A stretch of DNA of 64,000 nt from Hirundichthys speculiger (taxonomy: Eukaryota; Chordata; Actinopteri; Beloniformes; Exocoetidae), in the NCBI GenBank assembly GCA_018398805.1, contig JAGFBZ010000737.1, positions 434,001 through 498,000 on the forward strand, written 5' to 3'. The notes below the pieces were generated by a model that was given only the letters and a program-made list of their open reading frames with translations, was not told the origin of the DNA and did not search any database. Every line of letters begins with the position of its first letter. Positions within the stretch are counted from its first letter, which is position 1. A program made the position numbers and the translations under genes. This document shows positions 34,472 to 44,800 of this stretch, piece after piece.

Positions 34472-34820
34472 ATGGAAAATTTGAATACAAGATGCTTCAG
34501 ATGTGGTGTTAGGTACAACAAAGAAACTCAGAGATAAAAGGGGTCAACAGACTCCTTATCATGCACTGTGAGAAAGTTTCCCAGAGAGGAGGGCAGTCAC
34601 ACACTTGTCTTTATGAGTGTTCTTTTCGCACCTACCAAAACGCATACATCAAAGGAATTCCTGTCCCTTGTTTTAGCAGACTTACACCACCTACTGAAAT
34701 TTGTATTGAATCAGGTCCTGCCTTTTGCTCTGTCAGACTTGCTAATTCACATATCACAATGTGTAATAAATAATCATTGTTTTGTCTTACTCTTTCATCT
34801 GGCAGACTTCCTAAAAGTCA
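34472..34820. other. Intron 4, unassigned stretch next to the Penelope fragment
   Basis: Long open frames exist on the plus strand (34561-34912) but no family is recognisable and no splice signals fit. It may be decayed 3' sequence of the Penelope element. Confidence 0.3.
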
Positions 34821-34829
34821 CCTATAAAA

Positions 34830-35085
34830 CAGATGTAAATGTTTGTTACGACAGACACAACCATCCAGTCTGCAGGGTACCCTGTATTTGGGGTGTACTA
34901 GTTTTTGCCTGAGAGTGTTACCTGGTTTGAAACACACAGGAATTTGGTGTTGATTGAAAATTCTCCTGAGTTTTTCAGACACCCCGGACACGTAGGGTAT
35001 GACAATGTTCCTGCGCTTGTTATCTTCCTCAGCCCTCTCTGAGATATTGTTCCAGGTTGTTTTCTTGGAGTTATTATCCAGGGTG
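34830..35085 (-). pseudogene. Penelope-like element fragment
   Basis: The minus strand encodes RRNIVIPYVSGVSEKLRRIF, then HQIPVCFKPGNTLRQKLVHP, the conserved linker between RT and the GIY-YIG endonuclease of Penelope-like elements. The GIY-YIG region that should follow is degraded. It lies directly downstream of, and in the same orientation as, an L1, so the open frame fuses the two. Confidence 0.7.
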
Positions 35086-38000
35086 GTCATGGCGAAGTCT
35101 TCCAGTAAACAGAGAGAAGGTGATACTGGGATGTTACAGTCCAGAAGTTGGGAGAGAGTTTTGATAATATTGAGCCGTTTTAACTGGTGTACATTCCCAC
35201 ATGGCATGAAAGTAGAAGTCAACTGCTTTCTGTGTACAATGTAAGCATATTTTTGTGTCTTTAAAACCCATTTTAAACATTTTTCCCCAGTAAAGTGCAC
35301 TCTGGATAATTTTATTGTATGAGTTGTAGATTTGCATTAGCAGCTGAATAAAATAGATTTTTGCAAATTTGGGGCCAGAATTCTTCATTGGTGGTGAGTT
35401 CTAAGTCTTGCTCCCATTTAATTGAAGGGACTGAGATTGTACGGTCAATTGTTGAAATTAATTTCAAAATTTTAGACAAGATTTTTTGGTGACTAGAAAT
35501 TCTAGTGAATTCTAGGATCAATGGTGGAAGACTGAGGTTAGGTGTTTTATTCATTTTAGCCTGTACGGTAGTTTTAACCTGAAGATATTCTAAGAATTGT
35601 TTTTGTTCAATATTGTATCTCTGGACAAGGTAAAATCAAATCAATCAAATCAAATATACTTTATTGATCCCCCAAGGGGGAAATTCAAGTTTCAAGTACA
35701 CCAGACGCTGCAGTCTGGTGTACTTGAGGAGCTGCCGGCGTCCAGCACTCCTTCTTCATGTCCCAGTCCTGTGGTCCGAGTGTTAACTCCAGATAACAGC
35801 CGTTAAAACCTGTTAACAGCTGTTAAAACCAGTATATCTCCACAATGGTGAATCAAGCGAGATATCTCCAGGTCAGAGGAGGAAACACCGATGAACCAAA
35901 CTGTCTCTTCAGGGAAGACCGAGCTCCCTCAGTCCGGCGAACGATGGAGCCGACTGTCCCAGAGCCCGGTTCAACATGCGGACCAGGTTGTTGGCATCAC
36001 CCCTGGCGGTGCCGGGCCATCCAGGTCCTCAGACGGCCCCTGCCAGGTTAGCTGACTCACCCCGGCATGCAGACTGCTGAATAGGGGCAGCATGCCGCCG
36101 CTGCCACGTCAGGGGCTCCTGTCCCGGTTCAGTCGACAATGCAGCCCGGATCCAGTGACGGTGGTCGCCGCGGGTAGCAGCTCAGGATTAGCTTCCCTGA
36201 ACCGGCCCTCAGCGACACCGTCCATGTTCGCGGCGGCACGTCCCACCAGCCGCAAGAGGACTGGTCTGCACCCGCAGACAGCACGTCGACACCGGGCACA
36301 AACTGGAGCGTCCAGCGTCCCGCATCAAGATGAGCAAATGTGATCATAGAATTATTTTCATAGATATGATTGAGATGGGTGATGCCCTTGTTAATCCATG
36401 ACATTAAATTTAAGGGTTTCCGGTTTATTTTGAAGTCAGGATTATTCCAGATAGTTGTGTATTTACTTGGTGACATACTGGTATTAGTTATCTGATGAAA
36501 ATCCCACCAGGCTGTCAAGGTTGTGGTTATGATTGGGTTTTTAAAACAGGAATGGCGAGTAATTGAGCGACTTATGAAAGGCAAATCGAAAATATTGATT
36601 TTTTTGCAAAATGATTGTTCTAAGTCCATCCAAGAAGAGTCACACTGCTTAGGATTTATCCATTTATAAATATATTAGATTTTGTTTGTAAGGAAATAAT
36701 AAGAGAAGTTTGGAGCCTCCAGACCACCTTTAGATTTGGATTTCTGTTGTGTGGATAATTTAATTCGAACTTTCTTGTTTTTCCAATAATATTGCGAGAC
36801 TATAGAGTCTAGAGATTTAAACCAAGAGCTTGGAGGTTTAATTGAGATCATTAAGAAAAGATAGTTAATCATAGGAAGGATGGTCATTTTAACTGCAATT
36901 CTGCCTATTAGATTTATTGGTAGATTCATCCAACGTTTAAGGTTTCCTTTTACTGTTTTTAATAGAGGATTATAGTTAAGGCCAACTAATTCTGACAATT
37001 TAGGGGAAATATTTAATCCTAGATATTTAATATTGTCTTTTTTAAATGATAGAAGTACTGTTTTGGCAGCCTCATCCCAACTACTGAGGTTTAGTGGTAG
37101 GATTCTGGATTTAGACCAGTTAATAGTGTAATCTGAGATCTTGGAGAAGGAATTTATCAGTGATTTTTGGGGAGGGATGTGGACGGGTTTTGTAGGTATA
37201 AAAGAATGTGATCTGCATGTAAACTAATCTTATGTGTTGCATTTTCTGTCTGTATTCCTGAAATTTTACTATGCTTATGTACAGCTGCTGCGAGAGGTTC
37301 TATAAAAATAGCAAATAGAGATGGAGAAAGTGGGCATCCTGTCTTGTACCCCTGTGTAAAGTAAAACATTGACCTTATGCCATTTGTAGTAACTGTTGCC
37401 ATAGGTGAGTTATAAAGAATACTTATCCAATGGATGAATGAATCGCCAAAACCAAATATTTTAAGTGTTTGAAATAAGAATTCCCAGCTAACCTTGTCAA
37501 ATGCTTTTTCTGCGTCCAATGAAAATATTGCTGTCAGTGTGTTTGTTTGTGACGTATGATGAATTAGATTAAATAGTCTGTGTAGATTATTACAGGACTG
37601 TCTTCCTTTAATGAAACCTGTTTGATCTGAGTGGATAATAAGTGGGGTTATTTTTTCTATTCGGAGTGCCAATGCATTTACTTATGATTTTTGTGTCCGT
37701 ATTAATTAAAGACAGTGGACAATAACTTGATAAAGATGTGGGATCTTTGTCAGGTTTTAAAATTTAAGAGATAGTAGCAGTGTTCATTTCTGTAGGAAGC
37801 TGAGATTTTTGTTTGATGTCATCTGTCAGTCCGGTTGCTAGGATGTTCCAAAAGTGTTTATAAAATTTAGCAGGGAAGCCGTCTGGACCTGGTGATTTAT
37901 TTTTAGACATAAGTTTGAGAGCTTTACGGAGTTCTGTTATGGTAATTGGCTTCTTTAACTTGATCTTCTGTCAGGCGAGGCAGGTTATTATCATTTAGGA

Positions 38001-38330
38001 ATGTATCAATATCTTGTAAATTTGATTTATTTGGAGAGGAATAAAGGCTCTTATAAAAGTTCCTGAATGTTTTATTTATTTCTTCTGGTGTCTGTATAAT
38101 TTTACCTTCTGGATTTACAATTGTGGATATTGTCGATTTTTCTTTATTCCTCTTAATCTGATTAGCCAAATATTTACTGCATTTATTGCTGTATTCAAAC
38201 TGCTCATGCCTGAGTCTCTGGATGAGAAATTTAGTCTTTTTATTTAAATATTCATTCATTTGTAATTAACAGCTTTGTAGTTCTGATTGAGTTTCATATG
38301 TGGGATTATTAGCATTTGTTAATTCTAATT
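35086..38330 (-). mobile_element. L1-like LINE with an inserted GC-rich element
   Basis: The minus-strand ORF2 pieces are: linker (37924-38259), RT (37157-37672: GFIKGRQ, SLDAEKAFDKVSWEF, YKTGCPLSPSLFAIFIEPLA), thumb (36675-36998), and the C-terminal CCHC ICLHCTQKAVDFYFHAMWEC near 35260. The catalytic YADD box is HADH, so RT is dead. Endonuclease and ORF1 are missing (5' truncation). A 0.7-kb element at 35636-36333 interrupts the C-terminal part. Confidence 0.85.
35636..36333 (-). mobile_element. LINE/SINE-type insertion inside the L1
   Basis: A (CAAAT)n tail and TTTATTGATCCCCCAAGGGG, read on the minus strand, form a typical fish non-LTR 3' end, followed by a GC-rich body to about 36330. The L1 frame resumes on both sides. 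A perfect hairpin with 14-bp arms (CAAGTACACCAGAC and complement) lies at 35693-35726. No RT recognised in the body. Confidence 0.65.
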
Positions 38331-38379
38331 CTTTCATCTTTTGGTTTCTTTTGGTTTTGCTGTTGAATACATCGGCGAG

Positions 38380-38960
38380 GGAGTGAAAACAGTTAACAGA
38401 ATGCAATCTTCCACCTCCCTAAACCCGCGATCTTACCTGCGTAAGATCTAGTTGTTACCAGTTGTGCGTCTTGGCAGAGCTGATGTGCTGTTTAAAATAC
38501 TGCAGAACGAATCGTTGGATGCGCATTTAAAGATCACGAACAAATAATGTTCCTGTCCCTCCGACCACCAACAGTTTCAGACATATCAGAAATAAATTCC
38601 CGCATCCAACCTTTTCCAGCTTGACACCAGAGACAAAGATCTCCTTGGTTTCCTCCACAGCAAAACATCTGAATGAGATCATGCCACAGCTGTACAGACT
38701 GATGTGTCTGGCCGTGACTATTCCCACATCCACCACAACTGCTGACCAGACATCCTCTGACCTCTAGAGAATAAAAACGTATGACAGTAATACGGTGATG
38801 CGTAATCAAGAGGTAGAGCCATTTGTGCACGTCCACATGTGACCAGGTTGACGCATATTTATGCCATTTGGACGCGCTCTTTTATGCGCCGACATGCGAT
38901 TTGCGCTTTCCGCAAACTCTGTATCTTCTGATCGCAGGTTTAGGGTAGCGGTAGCAGGTG
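38380..38960. mobile_element. Relative of the GGGCCC-ended transposon
   Basis: It shares GAATGCAATCTTCCACCTCC, the CATGCCACAGCTGTACAG segment, GACATGC...TTTGCGCTTTCC and TAGCGGTAGCAGGTG with the element at 11655-13655, in the same order. The ends are not clear. No intact coding frame. Confidence 0.5.
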
Positions 38961-39050
38961 GTCTGAAACTGTACTGAATCCGTACTGAAACCGTGACACA
39001 AAAACCGTGGTACGGACCGTACCGTGAGCCACCTGTACCATTGCACCTCT

Positions 39051-39324
39051 GCAGCATAGCTATAATGAGGCTATGTTTCAGACCAGTCTGCTCTAGTCTT
39101 GTCTTCAGCCATTCCTGTAACTGTAGCTGTGACTATTGGCCCTAAGACACTATTGTTGAGACTAACTATAGGCTCTACTAAACAGATCTCCTTCCATGAA
39201 TCGAAAAGTTGTTCTGAATTACACATGCTTTATCCAATCTGCTTGAATATTCATATATTTGATGATTCGTTCACTCTGAACAAGTGTATCTGACAGTCTT
39301 GGACAGTACCACTGTCTCATCAAA
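39051..39324 (+). repeat. 274-bp repeat, copy 1
   Basis: It is about nine-tenths identical by eye to 43867-44140, with sharp edges (GCAGCATAGCTAT...CTGTCTCATCAAA). No inverted ends, pol III boxes or coding. Either a short interspersed repeat unknown to me or a local duplication. Confidence 0.75.
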
Positions 39325-40460
39325 AGACCATGATTTTGGTCACATTATTTAGTGTATTTTGTATCCTTTCAGTGCTTTATCACATCAGCCTTGGATTCCT
39401 ACAGCTCATACTGGTAAAAAAAGTCCTCATTCACCATACGAATTTTGTGCATGGACGAGTCTGAGGTAACAGCAGTGATGTGCTCAGTTATCCTGGTTCG
39501 TTGTTAGAACTCTGGCAACAGGGTTAATCATGATCTGAAGCTTTCTAATCAGACAAAAGATCATTATGGTAGTCAGGTCTGCTGGAGATAAAGGCTGGAT
39601 AAGTTTCTGTAAATCTGCTCTGGACATCAGATCTCTGACTCTTTATATTTGCTTAAGATTATACACAGCTGTGACAGTTAAGCCTTGTTGTGGCAGGTTA
39701 GAACTCAGCCTCTTAGTAGATTCCAGGCCAGTTTTTTGTTTTCATACCTTTGGATTCAAGCTGAGCAGCAACTTTTTCATTTTATAACCAAATGGAATAA
39801 TTGTATTGTCTTGATTCCCGACTGGCTTGGGAAGGTGGTGGACACCTGGGGGGCCCAATCATTGCTGCTTACAGCTTTAATTAAATTTGTCATTACTTTA
39901 TAGGAAGCAAAGAAAAAGGAATATTGTGCTGTAAAAAAATTACAGCATGGAGTTCAACAAGTGAGGTCATTCATTCTGTCAAAAAACAGATGTCAAAGAG
40001 GTAGCCCATATTAAAGGATGAAGGCAAATGTTGCACATGATGGTTACAGTACACTTCTCTCTGAAAATCTGAGTAAAATTGAGTTGTTCCAGGCATTGTT
40101 CAGAAGAACGGTGTATCTTCATTAAAAAGTTGATTGGAGATTGGAAAACATAAAGAAGTGCAGTAAATGATAGACTGCTCAGTTAAAACGATCTCAAATA
40201 TTTTAAAATGTCAACCACTACAACCAGTACTCACAATTACTTGTGAGTACTTTAACAATTAGAAGATGCCTATTTGAAGCCCAAGTTATTGGCAAGAAGC
40301 CCACACAAAGTCCCTTTGTAACCTCTTAGGCATGTTTTTTTTGTCTCTCTCAACAAAGAACACGTTAATTTGCATAAAGAGGAATAGAGCCACATTTTTG
40401 TGGATTGATACAAGCGAGGTTGTTCTTTGGGTCTAGGGGCTGCATACATTTGTCTGACAA
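39325..40460. other. Intron 4, unassigned stretch
   Basis: AT-rich sequence. From about 39900 it may be the decayed 5' portion of the Tc1-like element that follows; no gene recognised. Confidence 0.35.
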
Positions 40461-41110
40461 TCCCCAGACACTGAATTCAAACCACAGTATGTTGTGAAAG
40501 ATGGTGAAGCTTGTGGTGCAAGCACCATTATATTGGGTGGTTGTCATGCTATGGTGTTGGGCATAATCACCGCATACCAAGGATCATGGATCAATTTGAA
40601 TACATCAGAATACTTGAAGAGGTCATGTTGCATTATGCCGAAGAGGAAAAGCTGTTGGATATTTAGACAAGCCAACCTAAGACAACAACCACAAACACAT
40701 CAGTAAGCGAGTGGAATCTTGGTTCTAGACCATCAAGATTGACCATATAGAGTGGCCAACCTTTTTCTTGGACAGTCCAATAGAAAATTTGTGAGGTGAC
40801 ATGAAAATGCTGTTTCTGCGGCAAAACCAAGGAATGCAGAGGAAATTGTGGAATGTAGTCCACAATCCCTCTGCGTTGGAATATCTGTTCACAGGTGCCA
40901 TGTGAATCAGTTCTCAAAAACAGTAATTACACAGCTAAATACTGTATTAGTTTAGTGATTCACAGGATAGCTAAATCTTCAAATCTTCTCAGTTTACACA
41001 GTAAATGTTTCAGACAAGAATATTTATAAATTTGCTACATTTTTTATGTTGGGAATTTTAATAGAATTGCACTGTTCTCAATGCATTTGCATGTATGTAA
41101 ATAAAAGTTG
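40460..41110 (+). pseudogene. Tc1-like transposase remnant
   Basis: A broken plus-strand frame keeps KPQYVVKDGEACGASTIILG and then sequence related to the Tc1 transposase core and the ...CHAMV...GII block, followed by the C-terminal region shared with 25856-26083. Several frameshifts separate the pieces. No terminal repeats were located. Confidence 0.6.
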
Positions 41111-41415
41111 GAATTAGGATTTTGATCTTATCTCGCTTTTTAAACACGCTGCTTTTATCTTGAATACAAATGTAGTTGGCCAGGTTTGTTTTATTGGTGT
41201 TTGTTCAGTTCCATATTTTATAGAGCCATGAAGTTGAAGAGATGGGCTGTTTTTCAGATTGTGGACTGCCATAGTGCTTTGTGAAAGCACATACTAGTCA
41301 CAATATTCCCAATATTGTGACTTTGTTGGATCAATGAATGCTCAGCTGGAGAGTGGAGGTGAAATGAAACCAGGATCTCTTTATTGTGCAAAATTCCTAA
41401 TGACTGTATGAATAC

Positions 41416-41694
41416 TAGAGATGCGCGGTTGAACCGCGCACCTGCGGGCGGAGCGGATAATCCGCATATCGGGCGGATGACTCGTCAAAAAATAATACTT
41501 TAATTAAATTCGGGCGGGTTGCGGTTGAAGCACTCAAATAATAATAATAAGAAAAAATATTTTACATATTATTAAAAAGGATGGCGGGTCGGTTCGGTTT
41601 TGAAAATTGGTGAAAAAACGTTCCTGCAAATGGATAGCATAGAGATTTTAAGAAGCGGTTGCGGGTTAAAATATACGTCATCCGCGCATCTCTA
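41416..41694 (+). mobile_element. hAT MITE, TAGAGATGCGCGG family, copy 2
   Basis: This 279-bp copy is nearly identical to 10911-11198, with an exact 8-bp duplication ATGAATAC (41408-41415, 41695-41702). It differs mainly by a short deletion near 41637. It inserted about 250 bp before fam120c exon 5. Confidence 0.93.
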
Positions 41695-41950
41695 ATGAAT
41701 ACACTTGTCACAAGATGTGGATTAAAACACAAACATCAAGTTCCAGCAAAATGGCAAAATATATTTAGAGATGAAAATTAAGCAAGTGGGAAACCAAAGC
41801 CCTTTTTAGGGAAATCCAATACGTGAATACTGCATACATCTAAATACGAATGTAAATGCATGCACATAACATTTACACACCCAAAAGAAAGAAATGCAGA
41901 CACTCAAGGTTCCCCAAGTTACGTTTTGCTTGCATGCTTCATCTCCTCAG

Positions 41951-42107
41951 CCATTTGATGGACAAGCCCTCTCGGTGGGAGGATCCTGCAGGAAGAGGGG
42001 GCTCTGGAGATGGTTCTCAAGGCAACGGGAGCGGGTCTAACATTCCATCACTCCTATCAATGTCTACGCGGAATCATATGGACATAACCACACCCCCACT
42101 GCCTCAG
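41951..42107 (+). CDS. fam120c: fam120c exon 5 of window
   Basis: The acceptor CTCCTCAG at 41950 is in the right phase to complete the Asn codon split by the 12-kb intron. The first half (HLMDKPSRWEDPAG, then a Gly/Ser run) is lineage-variable; the second half, PSLLSMSTRNHMDITTPPLP, is one of the most conserved stretches of FAM120A/C and marks the start of the C-terminal folded region. The donor is CAG|GTGACT, phase 0. The upstream 240 bp, after the young MITE at 41416-41694, shows no other coding signal. Confidence 0.95.
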
Positions 42108-42390
42108 GTGACTTATACAAAATCCTACTCACAGCACGCATGGGCTGTTATCGCTGCCAAGGACATTCTTCTGTTATCCATTTGCTATTGTATGCCTGTT
42201 TGTTAACATGATTACTTTAGAAATTCTGAATGGATATGCATAAAAATGTTACCAGTGCTGGGATGTGACCTAATTTAATTAGGATCTGATTCAGATTTTA
42301 ATTCACTTTTTGGTGCTGTCATTTTGTTTTAAAACTGCCTTGGCTTTAGAAAGTGTTTCGTTTGCTTTTTTTTTTTTTTTTTTTATTTAG

Positions 42391-42474
42391 GTTAGTGCTG
42401 AGGTTCTACGTGTAGCTGAACACAGACATAGAAGAGGACTGATGTACCCCCAAATTTACCACATTTTGACCAAG
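42391..42474 (+). CDS. fam120c: fam120c exon 6 of window
   Basis: A run of about 20 T residues ending TTTAG leads into 28 codons, VSAEVLRVAEHRHRRGLMYP then QIYHILTK, closed by AAG|GTAAAT. The match to the FAM120C block APEVLRVAEHRHRRGLMYP is nearly complete. It is phase 0 at both ends, so skipping the 84-bp exon would keep the frame. The intron to exon 5 is only 283 bp. Confidence 0.96.
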
Positions 42475-43866
42475 GTAAATCTTTTCTTTTTTTTAAATTC
42501 ATGTTTGACTATGTTGATCAAATAATAAACTAATCCATTTTTTAAAATGGTTTTTTGGAGGGAAAATGGTGAGCATACAGAAGACTTGGATTTTGATCAT
42601 ATACAAGCTAAGAATTCATCAGTGCCAACACTACTAAAGTCCATAAACAGAAAATTTGACGTCCATTGTAAGATAACAAGAAGCTAGGTTTATTGAGGTC
42701 TATATGGGTGAGGACAAGAATTTTAAATTCCGTCCTGGATTTAAAACAGTAAGACAACGAAGGGAAACAAAGAGTGCAAAAAATATGGTCACTTCTGCCG
42801 ATCTTTATCAGAACTCTTACTTGAGCATTTTAGATCAGCTTGAAAGCTGTTCAGAATAATTTTCTCATTCTGAAATTACATGCATAGAGTAGTGTTTCGG
42901 CATTATTCTTAAAATAAGGTTGTGCCTTATTTTTACAATATGATGAAGGTGGACAAAAACAGTTCTGGAAACTTTTATGTCTGATATACAGGGGAAATCC
43001 TGGTCAAAGATATTTTCACTGTTCCTCGCAGCATTATTAGGTGTCAGTGTAATCCCATCCAGGGTTAATAAATGAATTAACAGTTTATCCTGAAGAACTT
43101 GGGCCCTAATACACAAAACTTCAGTGTTATTTAATTTTAGTAGTAGGAAAATAGTAATCATGAGAGAGACATGTTTGTAGTCCTAGCTAGCTTACTGACG
43201 AAATCAGTTGTACATAAGGTAATTAATTTTATTTGGGCTCTGAAGGGATACTGTTGACATTGTAGGGTACTTCAAATTTTCAGCAGGTTTCATTTTGGTT
43301 CAGTTCAACCTGTGCATATTGTGGCACTGCAGTCACATTGACCTTTGTTCTGCAGAACAAACTTAAAATGTTGTGGTTTTGGTAATAATGTGTAAAACCG
43401 CAGCGAAGTTAGCTACCTGCTATCTGACAGTTCATGTGGCTCTGGACTGTTACTTGCTGAAACCCGAGTAGTAGGCATCATGGTACTGGTGCATTGTTGT
43501 AATACTACTTCAGCAATAGAGCAGAATGTTAGTTCTCTGTGATTTTTTTTCTATAGTAATTGTAAAAATAATGAGTTATTTGCGGAATTACCTTATTGTC
43601 TTCTTCATATTTTTATTTTCCCAAAATGATATTTGAAAAATAGAAGTCATCTTATAATCAGAGTCGTCCTATACTCAGGCGAATATGGTAATTAACTAGA
43701 AACCAAAATAAATAGAAATCCTTTTATTGTCGTTTTACAGAAGTGATATGAGATTAAAAAAGTAACTATTGGTACAGCTCAATAAGAAAGGTAAAAGTGG
43801 GAAGAGAAAAGGTGAGGACACCAGTCAGTGGATCATGTTGGTGTCTCCCTAAAGTGTAGACCTATA
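42475..43866. other. Intron 6, 5' part
   Basis: AT-rich intron without a recognised gene. Around 43640-43690 the text CATCTTATAATCAGAGTCGT resembles the end of a hAT-type MITE, without a partner end. Confidence 0.35.
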
Positions 43867-44140
43867 GCAGCATAGCTATGATGAGGCTATGTTTCAGACC
43901 AGCCTGCTCTTGTCTTGTCTTCAGCCATTCCTGTAACTGTAGCTATGACTATTGGCCCTAACACACTATTGTTGAGACTAACTATAGGCCTTACTAAACA
44001 GATCTCTTGCCATGAATAGAAATGTTGTTCTGAATTACACATTCATTATCCAATCTGCTTGAAGATTCATGTATTTGATGATTCATTCAGTCTGAACAAG
44101 TGTATCTGACAATCTTGGACAGTGCCACTGTCTCGTCAAA
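43867..44140 (+). repeat. 274-bp repeat, copy 2
   Basis: Same orientation, length and edges as 39051-39324, 4.8 kb downstream in the next intron but one. It is followed at once by a CGATCCGAT-rich hAT-like piece. Confidence 0.75.
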
Positions 44141-44395
44141 GTAGAGGTTTCCCGATCCGATATTCGGATCGGATCGGCCGCCGATATGAGCAAAAAATGT
44201 GGATCGGTATCGGATCGGCAAGCCCTAAAAATGCCGATCCAGACTCCCGATCCATTTTTTTTTCGTTCCGGGTTTTCCAGCGCACCGCGCAGCGCATTAT
44301 TCAGATAACCCATTCCAGGTTTTGCTCTGTGTTTCCCTAATATCCGGTCCGCATTTTCCAGCACACCTTCAGCACACGAGCATCTCCCTCATAAT
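44141..44395. mobile_element. hAT-like terminal fragment rich in GATCGG
   Basis: The stretch TTTCCCGATCCGATATTCGG with repeated GATCGG words resembles the ends of the hAT at 48974-50186. No target duplication was found. Confidence 0.45.
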
Positions 44396-44800
44396 CAGTG
44401 TTGCCAACTTAGTGACTTTGTCGCTATATCTAGCGACTTTCCAGACCCCCTAGCGACTTAATTTGTAAAAAGCGACTAGCGACAAATCTAGCGACTTTTT
44501 CTGGTGATTTAGCGACTCACTGGCACTCAAACCGCTAGGTTTGAAGCCATCACTTGGCTGCTGATGGCTGCTGTCTGCCCCGCGAGCCGCGCTTCTCTCT
44601 CTCTTTCGGGCACAGTGCGCAGCCACAAACACCCCGCCCTCCGCGCGAGACAACTCGAGCTCCTCTCCACCCCCCCGACCATCCGTCCGTGCAGTGTTGC
44701 CAACTTAGCGACTTTGTCGCTATATCTAGCGACTTTCCAGACCCCCCTGGCGACTTAATTTGTAAAAAGCGACTAGCGACAAATCTAGCGACTTTTTCTG
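44396..44800. repeat. Two 108-bp direct repeats around a GC-rich spacer
   Basis: The segments 44396-44503 and 44692-44800 are nearly identical (CAGTGTTGCCAACTTAGCGA ... AGCGACTTTTTCTG), each with five or six GCGACTT-like words. The 188-bp spacer is GC-rich. The second copy abuts the truncated L1. Confidence 0.85.

Noticed and set aside
34818..35300. 160-codon frame as a host gene
   Set aside because: It is an accidental fusion of L1 C-terminus and a Penelope fragment; no splice or expression signal.
36129..36629. 166-codon minus-strand frame as one protein
   Set aside because: It joins L1 sequence to the GC-rich inserted element across an insertion edge near 36333.
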